From positions 46,354 to 110,353 of the forward strand of contig NZ_NJDE01000011.1 of NCBI RefSeq assembly GCF_002205895.1: a stretch of 64,000 nt of DNA. Reading direction: 5' to 3'. This document shows, piece after piece, positions 25,307-35,158 of the stretch. Every line of letters begins with the position of its first letter. Position 1 is the first letter of the stretch. The notes beneath the pieces are model-generated. The model had not been told where the DNA came from. It did not search any database and worked only from the letters and a program-made list of their open reading frames with translations. A program made the position numbers and the translations under genes. Origin of the DNA: Saccharibacillus sp. O23 (GTDB lineage Bacteria; Bacillota; Bacilli; Paenibacillales; Paenibacillaceae).

Positions 25307-26163
25307 TCGTTCACCCGTATCTCCGTATTGTTGGTCCAAATTCCGATTTCCGCCTGCTTCGGCAGCAGGCCCATTTCCCAAGCATGGCGGAAATAAAGAC
25401 GCAGTCCTTCCAAACGTTCCGGGGTCAAGTCATGTCGCAGATTGGCGAAATAGTCCTGCCAGTACGCGAGCTCGCCCCCGAGCTTTTCCGTCGCTTCCTG
25501 CGCTACCGGCGTCAAATCTTCCAAGCTTCGGCGTTTGCTCGCGGCAAGCGCGGCGGCCAATTCGCCGATCCAAGCCGGATGACGCTCGGCCGCTTTTTTC
25601 GAGACGGTCCACACGGCAAAGGTCATGCTGTGTCCCGTCCACTTTTTCCATTCTTCGCCCAGATCGGTTACCGCGTATTCCGTATTCGCCCAATCGGCGC
25701 GGATCGCGTGATCGCCGATCAACAACGCCGCGTCGGCATGCTTCAGCATCTCTTCCAGATCCGGTTCGCAGCTGATATATTCCGGCCGCGCTCCGTAAGC
25801 TTTCTCCGCGATGATCTTCATCAGATTGACCGAGGTAGCCGACGTGTTGGTCAGCGCGATCTTGCCTTTTACCGCTTCCGCGAACGGCTTGCGGGAGAAA
25901 CACAGAATCGACTTCACCGCGCCGTCGGCGCTGACCGACAGATCCGGCAGCAGCAAAAAGTCGGACGAAGCCATGCCATACGCAAAAGAAGAGACCGGAC
26001 TCATATCCAGTTCCCCTTGCAGCAGCATGCGGTTCAATACGGCCGGAACTTCGGTGCGCGTCGTCGCCGGAAAGCTCAGCGAAGACGGATCGAAATAATG
26101 GTATACCGGCCAAACGTTGGTATAGAGGATGCGTCCGAGTCGCAGATGCTCGCTCCCACTCAC
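25303..26163 (-). CDS. mqnA: chorismate dehydratase MqnA (futalosine pathway)
   Basis: This 286-residue protein has the periplasmic-binding-like MqnA/MqnD fold: LGRILYTNVWPVYHYF, ELDMSPVSSFAYG, NTSATSVNLMKII and LLIGDHAIR. MqnA dehydrates chorismate to 3-enolpyruvylbenzoate, the entry into futalosine-dependent menaquinone synthesis. The start is a GTG at 26163 behind GGGGGGAGGAAAC; an ATG 15 nt earlier would encode the ribosome binding site (MGGGN). The GTG overlaps the ubiX stop (GTGA). It makes the classical MenFDHCEB route unlikely as the sole pathway here. Confidence 0.9.
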   Translation of the reverse strand: MSGSEHLRLGRILYTNVWPVYHYFDPSSLSFPATTRTEVPAVLNRMLLQGELDMSPVSSFAYGMASSDFLLLPDLSVSADGAVKSILCFSRKPFAEAVKGKIALTNTSATSVNLMKIIAEKAYGARPEYISCEPDLEEMLKHADAALLIGDHAIRADWANTEYAVTDLGEEWKKWTGHSMTFAVWTVSKKAAERHPAWIGELAAALAASKRRSLEDLTPVAQEATEKLGGELAYWQDYFANLRHDLTPERLEGLRLYFRHAWEMGLLPKQAEIGIWTNNTEIRVNE

Positions 26164-26774
26164 GTTTCCTCCCCCCATCTTTTAAACAAACGATGTTCGA
26201 TTCCAACACTGTCCAACACTTTGCCGACCAAAAAATCGACGATTTCTTCTAAAGTGCGAGGTCGATGGTAAAAAGCCGGCATCGCCGGTACCATTTTTAC
26301 CCCGAGCCGCGACAGCTTCAGCATATTTTCCAAATGGATCGCATGCAGCGGGGTTTCTCTCGGAACCAGCACTAACGGACGGCTTTCTTTGAGCATGACG
26401 TCGGCCGCCCGGGTCATCAGGTTGTCCGAAGAACCGTGAGCGATCGCGGACAACGTCCCCATCGAACAGGGGATCACGATCATGCCTTCGGCCCGGAAAG
26501 AACCGCTGGCGATCGAAGCCCCGATATCCGCTACCGGATGGTATACCAGACGGCCCGCGCGGCCGCCGAACCGGTTGTCCAGCATGGCTTCCCGGCTCGA
26601 AGCGTCGAAATCCAGCTCTTCTTTGAGCACCCGCCAACCCGCGTTGGAGACGACCAGATGCACCGTGAACCCTGCATCCAGCAGTTCTTCCGCCAGCCGG
26701 ACGCCGTAAATGCTGCCGCTGGCGCCGGTGATGCCTACGACCCAGTGCCTGCCGGCTCCCGCAAGTTCGCTCAT
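26160..26774 (-). CDS. UbiX-type flavin prenyltransferase
   Basis: The 204-residue protein has GITGASGSIYGVRLAEELL at the N-terminus and SRPLVLVPRETPLHAIHLENMLKLSRLG, the UbiX/Pad signature. It prenylates FMN to supply the cofactor of a UbiD-type decarboxylase; in futalosine-pathway bacteria it serves the decarboxylation step after prenylation. ATG 26774 shares one base with the UbiA stop (TGATG). No ubiD-like gene is in the window. Confidence 0.92.
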   Translation of the reverse strand: MSELAGAGRHWVVGITGASGSIYGVRLAEELLDAGFTVHLVVSNAGWRVLKEELDFDASSREAMLDNRFGGRAGRLVYHPVADIGASIASGSFRAEGMIVIPCSMGTLSAIAHGSSDNLMTRAADVMLKESRPLVLVPRETPLHAIHLENMLKLSRLGVKMVPAMPAFYHRPRTLEEIVDFLVGKVLDSVGIEHRLFKRWGEET

Positions 26775-27643
26775 CAATATTTCACCGCCAAATCGATCAA
26801 AGTGAATACGAAGACGATGCCGCTGAGCCAGCTGTTCATCGTGAAGAACGCGGTCTGCACGCGGCTGAGGTCGCTCGGTTTGACGATGCGGTGCTGGTAG
26901 AACAAGATCGAGCAGGCAATCACGACGCCCGCCGCGTACCACCAGCCGAGCGGCGTAATGAACGCCAGCGCGATCAGGCCGATCGCCGTCACGACGTGGA
27001 AACCTTGGGCGATCTTCAGCGCTTTTTCAAGCCCGAAACGGCTCGGAATAGAGTAAATGCCTTCCCGGCGATCGAAATCGATGTCGTCGCAGGCATAGAT
27101 CACGTCGAAGCCCGAAGTCCAGAACACGATCGCGATATAGAAAACGAGCGACGACCAGCTGAAACTGTCCGTCACGGCCGCCCAACCGCCCAGCGGCGCG
27201 AGCGCGATCGTGGCGCCCAGCACGACGTGGCACAGCCAAGTGAAGCGCTTCGTATACGAATAAGCAACGATCAGAATCGCCGCGATCGGGAACAGCTGAA
27301 GCGCGAAACGGGACAGTTCGAGCGTCGCCCACAAGAACAAACCGAAGAAGACGACGACGAACACGACCACCTCGCTCGTTTTGAGCAGGCCGGCCGGTAT
27401 AGCGCGTTTTTCCGTACGGGGATTCTTCGCGTCGATGTAACGGTCGATCAGGCGGTTCATGCCCATGGCCGCGCTTCGCGCCCCGATCATGGCGAGCAGG
27501 ATCCAGCCGGCCTGCGCCCAGGAAGGCAGGTGTCCGTTAATGACCACGGAGCCGAGCAGCATTCCCATAAAAGCGAAAGGAAGCGCGAATAAAGTGTGTT
27601 CAATCTTGATCATTTCCAAAAAGACGCGGATTTTCCCGAACAT
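26774..27643 (-). CDS. UbiA-family prenyltransferase (MqnP-like)
   Basis: This 289-residue integral membrane protein has about eight helices. NRLIDRYIDAKNPRTEKRAIP and DVIYACDDIDFDRREGIYSIP are the two Asp-rich motifs that bind Mg-prenyl diphosphate. Next to mqnA and ubiX, it is most likely the enzyme that attaches the heptaprenyl chain to dihydroxynaphthoate-type carboxylate in the futalosine route (MqnP) rather than classical MenA. It is one of six genes in the hepS-menG-ubiA-ubiX-mqnA-hepT run. Confidence 0.9.
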   Translation of the reverse strand: MFGKIRVFLEMIKIEHTLFALPFAFMGMLLGSVVINGHLPSWAQAGWILLAMIGARSAAMGMNRLIDRYIDAKNPRTEKRAIPAGLLKTSEVVVFVVVFFGLFLWATLELSRFALQLFPIAAILIVAYSYTKRFTWLCHVVLGATIALAPLGGWAAVTDSFSWSSLVFYIAIVFWTSGFDVIYACDDIDFDRREGIYSIPSRFGLEKALKIAQGFHVVTAIGLIALAFITPLGWWYAAGVVIACSILFYQHRIVKPSDLSRVQTAFFTMNSWLSGIVFVFTLIDLAVKY

Positions 27644-27644
27644 G

Positions 27645-28361
27645 CTATTTCTCCTTAATTCCGATATGCAGCGCGGCGACTCCGCCGGTCAGCGGATAAT
27701 CTTCGACCTGCTGCAGGCCGACCTGACGGAAAATATCGGCCAATTCTTTGCGGCCCGGAAACGGCTTGAGCGATTCCGGCAGCCATTTGTACTGTTCGTA
27801 GCTCTTCGCGAAAAGCTTGCCGAACAGCGGCAGGATGCGGTCGAAATAAAAATAATACAACCCTTTGAACGGCTGGGTCGTCGGTTTGGATACTTCGAGG
27901 CAGACCACCATGCCGCCCGGTTTGACCACGCGGCGCATTTCGTTAAGCACTTGAACCAGATCCGGCACGTTGCGAAGCCCGAAACCGATGGTCGCGTAAT
28001 CGAACGAGTTATCGGCATACGGCAGTTCCATCGCGTTGCCCTGAACCAACGTGATCCGATCTCCGTAAGGCGCGACTTTCAATTTCTGCCGGCCGACATC
28101 CAGCATCGCTTGGCTGAAATCGAGTCCCGTGACGGCTCCGCCTCGGCTCGCTTCCGCCAGGCTGATGGTCCAATCGCAGGTGCCGCAGCACAAGTCGATC
28201 GCGCTGTCTCCCGGCGAAACGGCCATCTTGCGCATCGCGAACTTGCGCCACGCTTTGTGCCGGTTAAAGCTGATAATATTGTTCATCCGATCATATTTCG
28301 GCGCAATCTGCTGAAAGACGTCATGAACGTATTCTTCTTTCGGTTTCGACGAATCCGCCAT
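27645..28361 (-). CDS. menG: demethylmenaquinone methyltransferase
   Basis: MenG (UbiE family) methylates demethylmenaquinone with SAM as the final step. [15 protein letters not shown] at the N-terminus, [17 protein letters not shown] as the SAM site, and [10 protein letters not shown] are the UbiE signatures. ATG 28361 (238 residues) shares a base with the hepS stop (TAATG). Two nt separate its stop from the UbiA gene. Confidence 0.95.
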   Translation of the reverse strand: MADSSKPKEEYVHDVFQQIAPKYDRMNNIISFNRHKAWRKFAMRKMAVSPGDSAIDLCCGTCDWTISLAEASRGGAVTGLDFSQAMLDVGRQKLKVAPYGDRITLVQGNAMELPYADNSFDYATIGFGLRNVPDLVQVLNEMRRVVKPGGMVVCLEVSKPTTQPFKGLYYFYFDRILPLFGKLFAKSYEQYKWLPESLKPFPGRKELADIFRQVGLQQVEDYPLTGGVAALHIGIKEK

Positions 28362-29152
28362 TATCCCATCACCTCGCCTTTCGCTTCGGCCGCGGCGGCG
28401 AAGCCTGCGGCCAGCGGACGAAGCCCGCTCCGGTCGATCCCGGCGGGCAGCGCTTCGATTGCCGCTTGAAGCTGCTGCGCCCAATCGCGCAGCAGCCCGA
28501 TCAGTTCGCGTCCCGAAGAGCCGTCTTCGCTAAGCGGCTCCGTGTCGCGGAAGGTCGTGCCCGAGTAGTCGGCTCCCCCGCTTACGGCAGCCAATTCTTC
28601 CGCCGCCGCTTCGCACAGTCCGACCAGCCGGAGCAGTTCCCGCCAATGCGGAAGCCGTTCGCTTCCGATCCGACGGTCGAAACTGCGGAACAACCGCACC
28701 TTGATGTCCGCCAAGTCGCTCAGATAGCGCGTCAGCTCAGGCGCGTTCGCGCCCTGCATGCGCTGATACAATTCCATCTTGCCGCGATTGACGTCCGCGA
28801 TGGCCCGGCTTAGCTCCGCGATCATGTCGATTTCTCCCGCGGCGGCCAGCAGCTCGTAGAAACGGCTGCTGTAATAATCGCCGGCCAACACTTTGAGCTG
28901 ACGCGAACGCATAGCCTGCTCTTCTTCGCTGTCGTCGCCCGGCTCGACCCGGTCATGAATATCGAGCCCGGTCTGAAGCAGCGCGGTCACCGTGCCGAAG
29001 ACTTCGCTGCCGTCGGCCGAATCGGAAGCTTCCAGAAAAGCATGCAGCAGCCGCAGGCGAGCATCCGGAAGCGCCGGAATGTCCGTATGCTTCCGGATCA
29101 TGTCATAGCCGGTATATTTTTCGGTTTTCTCCGGTACGCAGTAGGGTTTCAT
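28361..29152 (-). CDS. hepS: heptaprenyl diphosphate synthase component 1
   Basis: This 263-residue protein resembles HepS, the small, fast-evolving non-catalytic subunit that pairs with HepT. The recognisable part is [22 protein letters not shown] with conserved flanking helices, and the [13 protein letters not shown] segment (LDIHDRVEP). Identification also rests on its place between mtrB and menG, the same as in Bacillus. ATG 29152 follows GTCGGAGG. Confidence 0.88.
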   Translation of the reverse strand: MKPYCVPEKTEKYTGYDMIRKHTDIPALPDARLRLLHAFLEASDSADGSEVFGTVTALLQTGLDIHDRVEPGDDSEEEQAMRSRQLKVLAGDYYSSRFYELLAAAGEIDMIAELSRAIADVNRGKMELYQRMQGANAPELTRYLSDLADIKVRLFRSFDRRIGSERLPHWRELLRLVGLCEAAAEELAAVSGGADYSGTTFRDTEPLSEDGSSGRELIGLLRDWAQQLQAAIEALPAGIDRSGLRPLAAGFAAAAEAKGEVMG

Positions 29153-29246
29153 CTATAGGCCTCCGACTTTTCCAACTTTGAACGCTATTTTTGTCACAAT
29201 CTTTTCTATTATAGCATACGCTTCTTCAAACAACTAACGCAAACGT

Positions 29247-29471
29247 TCAGCTTTCGGTCTCGATATTGCCGTGTTTGGTGAAGACCGTCGCTTTGCCGCG
29301 CACCTTGATGGCGGAGGTATGATCCGTGAACTGCGCGATCAATACTTCTCCTTTATCCAGCTTCTCCGTATGATGAAAACGCGTATCTTGGCCTCTCGTC
29401 AGCCCGATGACATGGACGCCGTTTTCGTGCGCCTTGATCACGACATAATCGGCTTTTTCCGAATTTTCCAC
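29247..29471 (-). CDS. mtrB: TRAP, trp RNA-binding attenuation protein
   Basis: The 74-residue protein matches B. subtilis MtrB closely: [40 protein letters not shown]. It forms an 11-subunit ring that, when loaded with tryptophan, wraps RNA carrying (G/U)AG repeats and blocks expression of trp genes. The start is GTG 29471 behind GGGAGG. It is next to hepS as in Bacillus, but mtrA (folE) is absent. Its likely target is the trp leader at 19.7-20.0 kb. Confidence 0.96.
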   Translation of the reverse strand: MENSEKADYVVIKAHENGVHVIGLTRGQDTRFHHTEKLDKGEVLIAQFTDHTSAIKVRGKATVFTKHGNIETES

Positions 29472-29629
29472 TATCGTTCCTCCCTTATCTTTGTGCCTCG
29501 TTCGATCCTGGTCGAACGAGATTACTTCTCTTCCCGTTCGATCCCGATCAATCGAAAATACAGTCTATTAATGATGGCAAATGGAGAATGGGTTGTCAAC
29601 CGCCGCTCCCGTCGCCTTACGCGGACAAG

Positions 29630-29658
29630 AAAAAGGCCGTGAATATATTATTCACGGC
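29630..29658 (-). terminator. intrinsic terminator after hbs
   Basis: A 10-bp stem (GCCGTGAATA/TATTCACGGC) is followed on the minus strand by CTTTTTCTTG. Confidence 0.85.
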
Positions 29659-29715
29659 TCTCGCGCGCATGTTCGCGCTCTTGAAAATCTTCAATCCCGA
29701 AGGATTATGTAGATT

Positions 29716-29988
29716 TTATTTAATTCCGTCTTTCAGGGCTTTGCCTGGTTTAAAAGCAGGAATCTTGCTTGCCGGGATTTCGATCTCTTCGCCGGTTTGC
29801 GGGTTGCGTCCTTTGCGGGCGGAACGTTCGCGAATCTCGAAGTTACCGAATCCGACGAGTTGTACTTTCTCGCCGTTTTGCAGAGCTGCGGAAATTGCTT
29901 CGAAAACAGCTTCAACCGCTTTGGTTGCTTCCTTTTTTCCAAGCTCCGATGCCTCTGCTACCTGGCTGATCAGGTCAGATTTGTTCAT
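29716..29988 (-). CDS. hbs: DNA-binding protein HU
   Basis: HU is the 90-residue histone-like protein that bends and compacts [47 protein letters not shown] and FKPGKALKD are textbook HU. ATG 29988 is chosen since GGGAGGTG is 6-7 nt upstream; the GTG 9 nt earlier overlaps that site. In Bacillus spoIVA is upstream of hbs; here a ferredoxin gene and gpsA are. Confidence 0.97.
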   Translation of the reverse strand: MNKSDLISQVAEASELGKKEATKAVEAVFEAISAALQNGEKVQLVGFGNFEIRERSARKGRNPQTGEEIEIPASKIPAFKPGKALKDGIK

Positions 29989-30082
29989 GCGTTTCACCTC
30001 CCGTTACAATCATACCTGGCACTCTTCCGAGGGCCCGCCGAAAAGGCTTAACACTTGAAACAAGCCTTGAGGCAACACACCT

Positions 30083-30111
30083 ATAGTAATACACCAGCCT
30101 TATAATTTCAA
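30083..30111 (-). promoter_or_regulatory. hbs promoter
   Basis: TTGAAA (30106-30111), 17-bp spacer, TACTAT (30083-30088) on the minus strand, about 95 nt before hbs. Confidence 0.5.
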
Positions 30112-30116
30112 GCGTT

Positions 30117-30482
30117 TCATGAAAGCCGAAAGTCTTCGTCTTCTTGGTTCTGCCGCTCCAATTGCAGTCGGATCGCGCGTTTCAAACGGTCTTCCGGAAC
30201 GACCGCCGCGACGGTTCCGCAGACTTTGGCCTGACAGGCAAGCCGGACTCCTTCGTCAAGACTTCCGCCGAGCTTGCGGCGTTCTCCTTCGGAAGGAGGC
30301 AGAACGCCGTTTTCCGAAGGGTCCACCGTAACTTTGCACATCAAGCAGCCCATTTTGCCTTCGCAGCGGACCGGAATGGACACGCCGGCCGCGCGGGCCG
30401 CCGCAAGCAGCGTGGTGCCCGATCGGACTTCGATCTTCTTGCCGTGCGGCAGGAACGACACTTCATGCTTGTCTGCCGGCAT
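30117..30482 (-). CDS. 2Fe-2S ferredoxin
   Basis: The 121-residue protein has a beta-grasp ferredoxin fold with four cluster ligands: CEGKMGCLMC (CX5CX2C) and CQAKVC later. It probably carries electrons to an unidentified partner. ATG 30482 with GGAGGAGG 8 nt upstream is preferred to a GTG one codon earlier. It lies 33 nt after gpsA in the place where Bacillus has sporulation gene spoIVA. Confidence 0.88.
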   Translation of the reverse strand: MPADKHEVSFLPHGKKIEVRSGTTLLAAARAAGVSIPVRCEGKMGCLMCKVTVDPSENGVLPPSEGERRKLGGSLDEGVRLACQAKVCGTVAAVVPEDRLKRAIRLQLERQNQEDEDFRLS

Positions 30483-30515
30483 CACCGCGTCCTCCTCCGC
30501 TTCGCCGCTCGAAAC

Positions 30516-31556
30516 TCAGGTATGCCATTGTTCCCACGTTTCTTGCGAAATCAATTCCATTTCCGTTTTCGGGCCGCGTCCCATCAGCGCTTCGACAGCC
30601 GTCTTAGGATCGAGTCCTTCGAACAGTACGTGGTACAACTGCTCCGCGATCGGCATCTGCACGTTGTGTTTCTGCGAAATTCGATGCGCGGCATCCGTCG
30701 TGCGAATGCCTTCCACGACCATGCCCATCGAATCGAGCACTTCTTGCAAAGGCTTGCCTTGGCCGAGCATGTATCCCGCTCTCCAGTTCCGGCTGTGCTT
30801 GCTGGTCGCCGTCACGACCAGGTCTCCGACTCCGGCAAGGCCGGAGAACGTCAGCGGGTTCGCGCCCATTTCGGTTCCGACGCGCGTGATTTCGGCCAAT
30901 CCGCGGGTCAACAGCGCCGCTTTCGCGTTATCGCCGTACTCCAGACCGTCCGACATCCCTGCGCCGAGCGCGATGATGTTCTTGAACGCGCCGGCCAATT
31001 CCGCGCCGAGCACGTCGCGGTTCGTGTAGACGCGGAAATAAGCGTTCATCAGCAGATTCTGCGCGCGCTGCGCTTCTTCCTCGTTGGCGGAAGCGACCAC
31101 GATCGTCGTGGGGCGACGCCGCGCGACTTCCTCCGCATGGCTGGGCCCGCAGATGACGCCGATCTTCGTCTCGTCGCAGCCCAATTCTTCGGCGATCACC
31201 GTCGACATCCGCTTCAGCGTATCGATCTCCATCCCTTTGGTCGCATGGATGCAGAGCATCTCCGGATGCCAATACGCCCGAAGCGCATGGGCGACTTCGC
31301 GCATCGCTTTCGAAGGAGACGCCAGAATCACCGCTTCGGCGTCTTTGACGGCTTCTTCCATATCGGTCGTAGCATGCAGTCCTTCCGGCAGGCGAACGCC
31401 GGGCAGGAAGCGCGAATTTTCGCGCCGTTCATTGATTTCCGTCACCTGTTGTTCGCTGCGCGCCCACAGTCGAACGTCGTGACCGTTATCGGCCAATACC
31501 ATGGCCAACGCCGTTCCCCAACTGCCGGCTACCAATACGCATACTTTTTTAGCCAA
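30516..31556 (-). CDS. gpsA: glycerol-3-phosphate dehydrogenase [NAD(P)+]
   Basis: GpsA reduces dihydroxyacetone phosphate to sn-glycerol 3-phosphate for phospholipids. GPSHAEEVARRRPTT, the catalytic Lys region AFKNIIALGAGMSDG and TFSGLAGVGDLVVT match the family, with 346 residues. The Rossmann motif reads VAGSWGTALA: the first Gly of the usual GAGSWG is Val. The product goes to PlsY, whose gene overlaps the gpsA start by 8 nt. Confidence 0.96.
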   Translation of the reverse strand: MAKKVCVLVAGSWGTALAMVLADNGHDVRLWARSEQQVTEINERRENSRFLPGVRLPEGLHATTDMEEAVKDAEAVILASPSKAMREVAHALRAYWHPEMLCIHATKGMEIDTLKRMSTVIAEELGCDETKIGVICGPSHAEEVARRRPTTIVVASANEEEAQRAQNLLMNAYFRVYTNRDVLGAELAGAFKNIIALGAGMSDGLEYGDNAKAALLTRGLAEITRVGTEMGANPLTFSGLAGVGDLVVTATSKHSRNWRAGYMLGQGKPLQEVLDSMGMVVEGIRTTDAAHRISQKHNVQMPIAEQLYHVLFEGLDPKTAVEALMGRGPKTEMELISQETWEQWHT

Positions 31557-32187
31557 GGCTGCGCTCCTTCCCGCCGGACTTCGAGCCCAGCTTGTTCTCC
31601 GTTCCGTTCTTCAGTTTGACCAAGTTGCCGCGATGCCGCCATACGGCCAATGCCCAGATCACGATGCTGACGACCAGTACCGCAGCGCCGAAATCATGCC
31701 AACCGGCCAGATCGTAGACGATCAGGAACACCGGCGTCAACGTCACGAACAGCAGCGAGCCGAGCGAGACGTAACGCGTCAGCACGATCGACAAGATACC
31801 GATGATGCCGGCCCACAGAGCCGGGAAGAAACAGAGCGTCGCCAGCATCCCGATGGTCGTGGCGATGCCTTTGCCGCCTTTGAAATGGAAATACAGCGGC
31901 CAGTTGTGTCCGATTACCGCGGCCAATCCGGCAAGCGCCGGCGTCCAATCGTAATCCGGCGCGAGCCAGCGGCCCAACCATACGGCCAATATGCCTTTGC
32001 AGATGTCCAGCACCAGCACCAGAATCGCCGGCCCTTTGCCGAGCACGCGCAGCGTATTGGTCGCTCCGGCGTTGCCGCTGCCGTGATTGCGAATATCGAT
32101 GCCTTTAAACAATCTTGCGAATAATACGCTGAAGCTGACCGAGCCGAGCAGATAGGCGACTACGATCGCAATTCCCGATAATAACAT
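31549..32187 (-). CDS. plsY: acyl-phosphate:glycerol-3-phosphate acyltransferase
   Basis: PlsY is a membrane enzyme that acylates glycerol 3-phosphate at position 1 using acyl phosphate. [15 protein letters not shown], the [18 protein letters not shown] loop and five hydrophobic segments are typical. ATG 32187 (212 residues) has AAGGGGAG upstream; the track frame to 32208 lacks one. A basic tail after the last helix ([17 protein letters not shown]) is longer than usual. It is followed by gpsA, which provides its substrate. Confidence 0.96.
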   Translation of the reverse strand: MLLSGIAIVVAYLLGSVSFSVLFARLFKGIDIRNHGSGNAGATNTLRVLGKGPAILVLVLDICKGILAVWLGRWLAPDYDWTPALAGLAAVIGHNWPLYFHFKGGKGIATTIGMLATLCFFPALWAGIIGILSIVLTRYVSLGSLLFVTLTPVFLIVYDLAGWHDFGAAVLVVSIVIWALAVWRHRGNLVKLKNGTENKLGSKSGGKERSLG

Positions 32188-32247
32188 GGTTCGCTCCCCT
32201 TCGCGCAACAGAACTTTTCTTCTCTTCCGAACTGCCGGAAGGTTCGT

Positions 32248-33576
32248 TTAACCTTCTTTTTCTTCGGTCTTGCGTCTGGTGAAGATACGGATCGGCGTTC
32301 CTTCGAAGTCGAAAGCTGCCCGGATTTTATTCTCCAGATAACGCTCGTAAGAGAAGTGCATCAGTTCAGGCGCATTGACGAAAATAACGATGGTCGGCGG
32401 CTTGACGGCTACCTGCGTTGCATAGTTGATCCGCATGCGGCGTCCTTTGTCCGTCGGAGGCGAATTGATCGCCACGGCATCGGAGATCACGTCGTTCAGC
32501 AGACCGGTCGGAATCCGGCGGGAATGCTGTTCTGCCGCGCGATTGACGACCGGCAGCAATTTTTGGACGCGCTGTCCCGTAAGCGCCGACAAGAAGACGA
32601 CCGGCGCATAGGTCATGAACAAGAAATGTTCGCGGATCTTCTGTTCGAATTGATGCATGGTCTTGTCGTCTTTCTCGACGGCATCCCATTTATTGACCAC
32701 GAACACGGAAGCTTTGCCGGCTTCGAGCGCGTAACCCGCGATATGCTTGTCCTGTTCGATGATGCCTTCTTCGCCGTTGATGACCACGGCCACCACGTCG
32801 GCGCGTTCGATCGCGCGCATCGCGCGCATGACGCTGTATTTCTCCAAGTTCTCGTAGACTTTGCCGCGTTTGCGCATGCCCGCCGTATCGATCAGGACAT
32901 AACGCTGCCCGTCGCGTTCGAACTCGGTATCGATCGCGTCGCGCGTCGTGCCCGCCACGTCGCTGACGATGACCCGCTGCTCGCCGAGCAGCGCGTTAAC
33001 GAGCGAAGATTTGCCGACGTTCGGCCGGCCGATCAGCGCGACGCGGATGACGTCTTCGTCGTACTGCTCGTCCGCGCTTTCGGGCGGCAGGTTTTCTACA
33101 ACCGCGTCCAGCAGATCGCCTACGCCGCTGCCGTGAGCGCCGGAGACGCCGATCGGATCGCCGAGTCCCAGATTGTAAAATTCGTACGTGTCGTCCATCC
33201 GGCTCATGTTATCGACCTTGTTGACCGCCAGAACGATCGGCTTTTGAGACCGGTACAGCATTTCCGCCACTTCCGAGTCCGATTGCGTCAGTCCGGCTTT
33301 GGCGTCGCACATGAAGATGATAACGTCCGCTTCTTCGATCGCCAGTTCCGCTTGAGCTTTGATCGATTTGAGAATTTGTTCGTCGTTCAATTCGATCCCG
33401 CCGGTATCGATGATGCTGAACGATCTGCCGTTCCATTCGCCCACGCCGTAAATCCGGTCGCGAGTGACGCCCGGCTTGTCTTCGACGATCGACATCCGGT
33501 CGCCGATGATCCGATTGAAGATCGTCGATTTGCCTACGTTCGGCCTGCCGACGATCGCTACTACCGATCTTGCCAT
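32248..33576 (-). CDS. der: ribosome-associated GTPase Der (EngA)
   Basis: Der has two tandem GTPase domains and assists 50S ribosome assembly. [13 protein letters not shown] and [13 protein letters not shown] are the two P-loops, NKVD and NKWD the two G4 motifs, and a KH-like C-terminal domain ends the 442-residue protein. ATG 33576 has GGAGGAATAATCAA upstream. It follows rpsA and precedes plsY, all minus strand. Confidence 0.97.
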   Translation of the reverse strand: MARSVVAIVGRPNVGKSTIFNRIIGDRMSIVEDKPGVTRDRIYGVGEWNGRSFSIIDTGGIELNDEQILKSIKAQAELAIEEADVIIFMCDAKAGLTQSDSEVAEMLYRSQKPIVLAVNKVDNMSRMDDTYEFYNLGLGDPIGVSGAHGSGVGDLLDAVVENLPPESADEQYDEDVIRVALIGRPNVGKSSLVNALLGEQRVIVSDVAGTTRDAIDTEFERDGQRYVLIDTAGMRKRGKVYENLEKYSVMRAMRAIERADVVAVVINGEEGIIEQDKHIAGYALEAGKASVFVVNKWDAVEKDDKTMHQFEQKIREHFLFMTYAPVVFLSALTGQRVQKLLPVVNRAAEQHSRRIPTGLLNDVISDAVAINSPPTDKGRRMRINYATQVAVKPPTIVIFVNAPELMHFSYERYLENKIRAAFDFEGTPIRIFTRRKTEEKEG

Positions 33577-33787
33577 TTGATTATTCCTCCTTGTCGGCTT
33601 GAGCCGATCATTCCCGATTACATGACAAGAAACGGCCAAACCTTTCCGTTTGGATCGGCCCCCGTTTCCTGTCGCTCTATCGAAAGAGCATTCCGCCGCC
33701 TGTACGAACAGCGGTTTCATTCATATGGCACAAACGGCGAACCCGCAGCGGGTCCGCCGTTTGCTTGTAGCTATACTAAGGCTTCCC
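33577..33787. other. intergenic stretch with two hairpins between rpsA and der
   Basis: On the minus strand an extended stem CAAACGGCG...CGCCGTTTG (33731-33766) lies 22 nt after the rpsA stop, but there is no U tract. A second CCAAAC/GTTTGG hairpin lies nearer der. They may adjust rpsA/der expression or mRNA stability; no gene is seen. Confidence 0.4.
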
Positions 33788-35074
33788 TTATTCCTCGGAT
33801 TGGCCCAGTTTTTCTTTCAGTGCCGCCAGATCGAAACGCTCGCCCAGCGAAACGTTCATGCTTTGATTGCTCAAAGAAACGTTAGGGTTGTCGATTTTTT
33901 CGACGCGAGGTCCTTTGTCGCGGTTGCCTTTGGAAGGACGATCGGATCTTTCCGGACGGTCGGATCTTGCCGGTCTTTCCGAACGCTCTTCGCCGGCAGG
34001 AGCTTCTTCGGTTTCTTTGATGCTCAGGCTGATGCGTTTTTCCGAAGGGTTAACGTCCAGTACTTTCACTTGGACCGTTTGTCCTTCTTGCAGAACTTCC
34101 TGAGGCGTGCCGATGTGTTTGTGCGAGATCTGCGAGATGTGAACCAGACCTTCTACGCCAGGAGCGATTTCAACGAACGCACCGAAAGGCACGAGACGTT
34201 TAACTTCGCCGCTGATGATGTCGCCTTGGTTGAATTTCTCGGAAGCCGTTTCCCAAGGACCCGGAGTCGCCGCTTTGATGCTCAGGCTGATTTTGCCTTT
34301 TTCCGGATCGACTTTCAGGACTTTCACTTTAACCGATTCGCCTTCGGATACCGCGTCGGACGGTTTGTCGACGTGGTGCCAAGCCATTTCGGAAACGTGA
34401 ACCAGGCCGTCTACGCCGCCGACATCGACGAATGCGCCGAATTGAGTCAGACGTTGTACTTTACCTTCGATCACTTGACCTTCTTGAAGTTCAGCCATTA
34501 CTTTTTGCTTGTTGGCTTCGAACTCTTCTTCGAGAACGTCTTTGGCGGACAGGATCACTTTGTTGTTTTCGCGGTCCAGTTCTTTGACGCGAACGCGGAT
34601 CGTGCGGCCTTTGTAATCGCTGAAATCTTCAACGAAATGACGCTCGACCATCGAAGCCGGGATGAAGGCGCGTACGCCGACGTCCGTCACGATTCCGCCT
34701 TTGACAACGTCCGTGATCGTAACTTCGAAGATCTCTTTGTTCGCCAATTTTTCTTCGAGCTGCTCCCAAGCTTTCGCTCCGAGCATTTCGCGTTTGGACA
34801 GAACCATTTGCTCTTTGTTGTCGTTCAGGCTGACAACTTTGGCTACGACTTCGTCGCCGACTTTAGCGCCTTCTTCGAGCTCTCGCGTCGAGATTACGCC
34901 GTCGTATTTGTAACCAATGCTGACATAAGCTTGGTCATCGTCCAATTTTACGATCGTACCGGTAACCGTGCTGCCTTTGCTTACGCTGACAACTTGCTCC
35001 AGTTGATCTTGCGTTGCTGTTTCTTCGTTCACTTCTTGGTTTACCACTTCTTCATTTCTTGTCTCTTCCGACAT
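33788..35074 (-). CDS. rpsA: ribosomal protein S1 homologue (four S1 domains)
   Basis: The 428-residue protein has four S1 RNA-binding domains, at about residues 28-105, 116-185, 201-270 and 285-355 (for example GVISTRELEEG, AFIPASMVE, GLVHVSEMAWHHVDKPSD, GLVHISQISHKHIGTPQEVL), and a charged Arg/Ser/Asp/Glu-rich linker before a conserved C-terminus. It is the Firmicute short form (YpfD-type), not the six-domain proteobacterial S1, and its role in translation is less certain. ATG 35074 has GAGGAGGGT upstream. It is downstream of cmk as in Bacillus. Confidence 0.93.
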   Translation of the reverse strand: MSEETRNEEVVNQEVNEETATQDQLEQVVSVSKGSTVTGTIVKLDDDQAYVSIGYKYDGVISTRELEEGAKVGDEVVAKVVSLNDNKEQMVLSKREMLGAKAWEQLEEKLANKEIFEVTITDVVKGGIVTDVGVRAFIPASMVERHFVEDFSDYKGRTIRVRVKELDRENNKVILSAKDVLEEEFEANKQKVMAELQEGQVIEGKVQRLTQFGAFVDVGGVDGLVHVSEMAWHHVDKPSDAVSEGESVKVKVLKVDPEKGKISLSIKAATPGPWETASEKFNQGDIISGEVKRLVPFGAFVEIAPGVEGLVHISQISHKHIGTPQEVLQEGQTVQVKVLDVNPSEKRISLSIKETEEAPAGEERSERPARSDRPERSDRPSKGNRDKGPRVEKIDNPNVSLSNQSMNVSLGERFDLAALKEKLGQSEE

Positions 35075-35158
35075 GGTCAATACCCTCCTCGATTCAAAAC
35101 CCTCATATTTAAACCCGCTGTACGCAGGGTTCAAAACACTTGCTGCTTCGGCCTGCGT

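Noticed and set aside
29472..29629. mtrB promoter with a TTGACA -35
   Set aside because: TTGACA occurs about 120 nt upstream of mtrB on the minus strand, but no acceptable -10 lies at 16-18 nt, so it is not listed.
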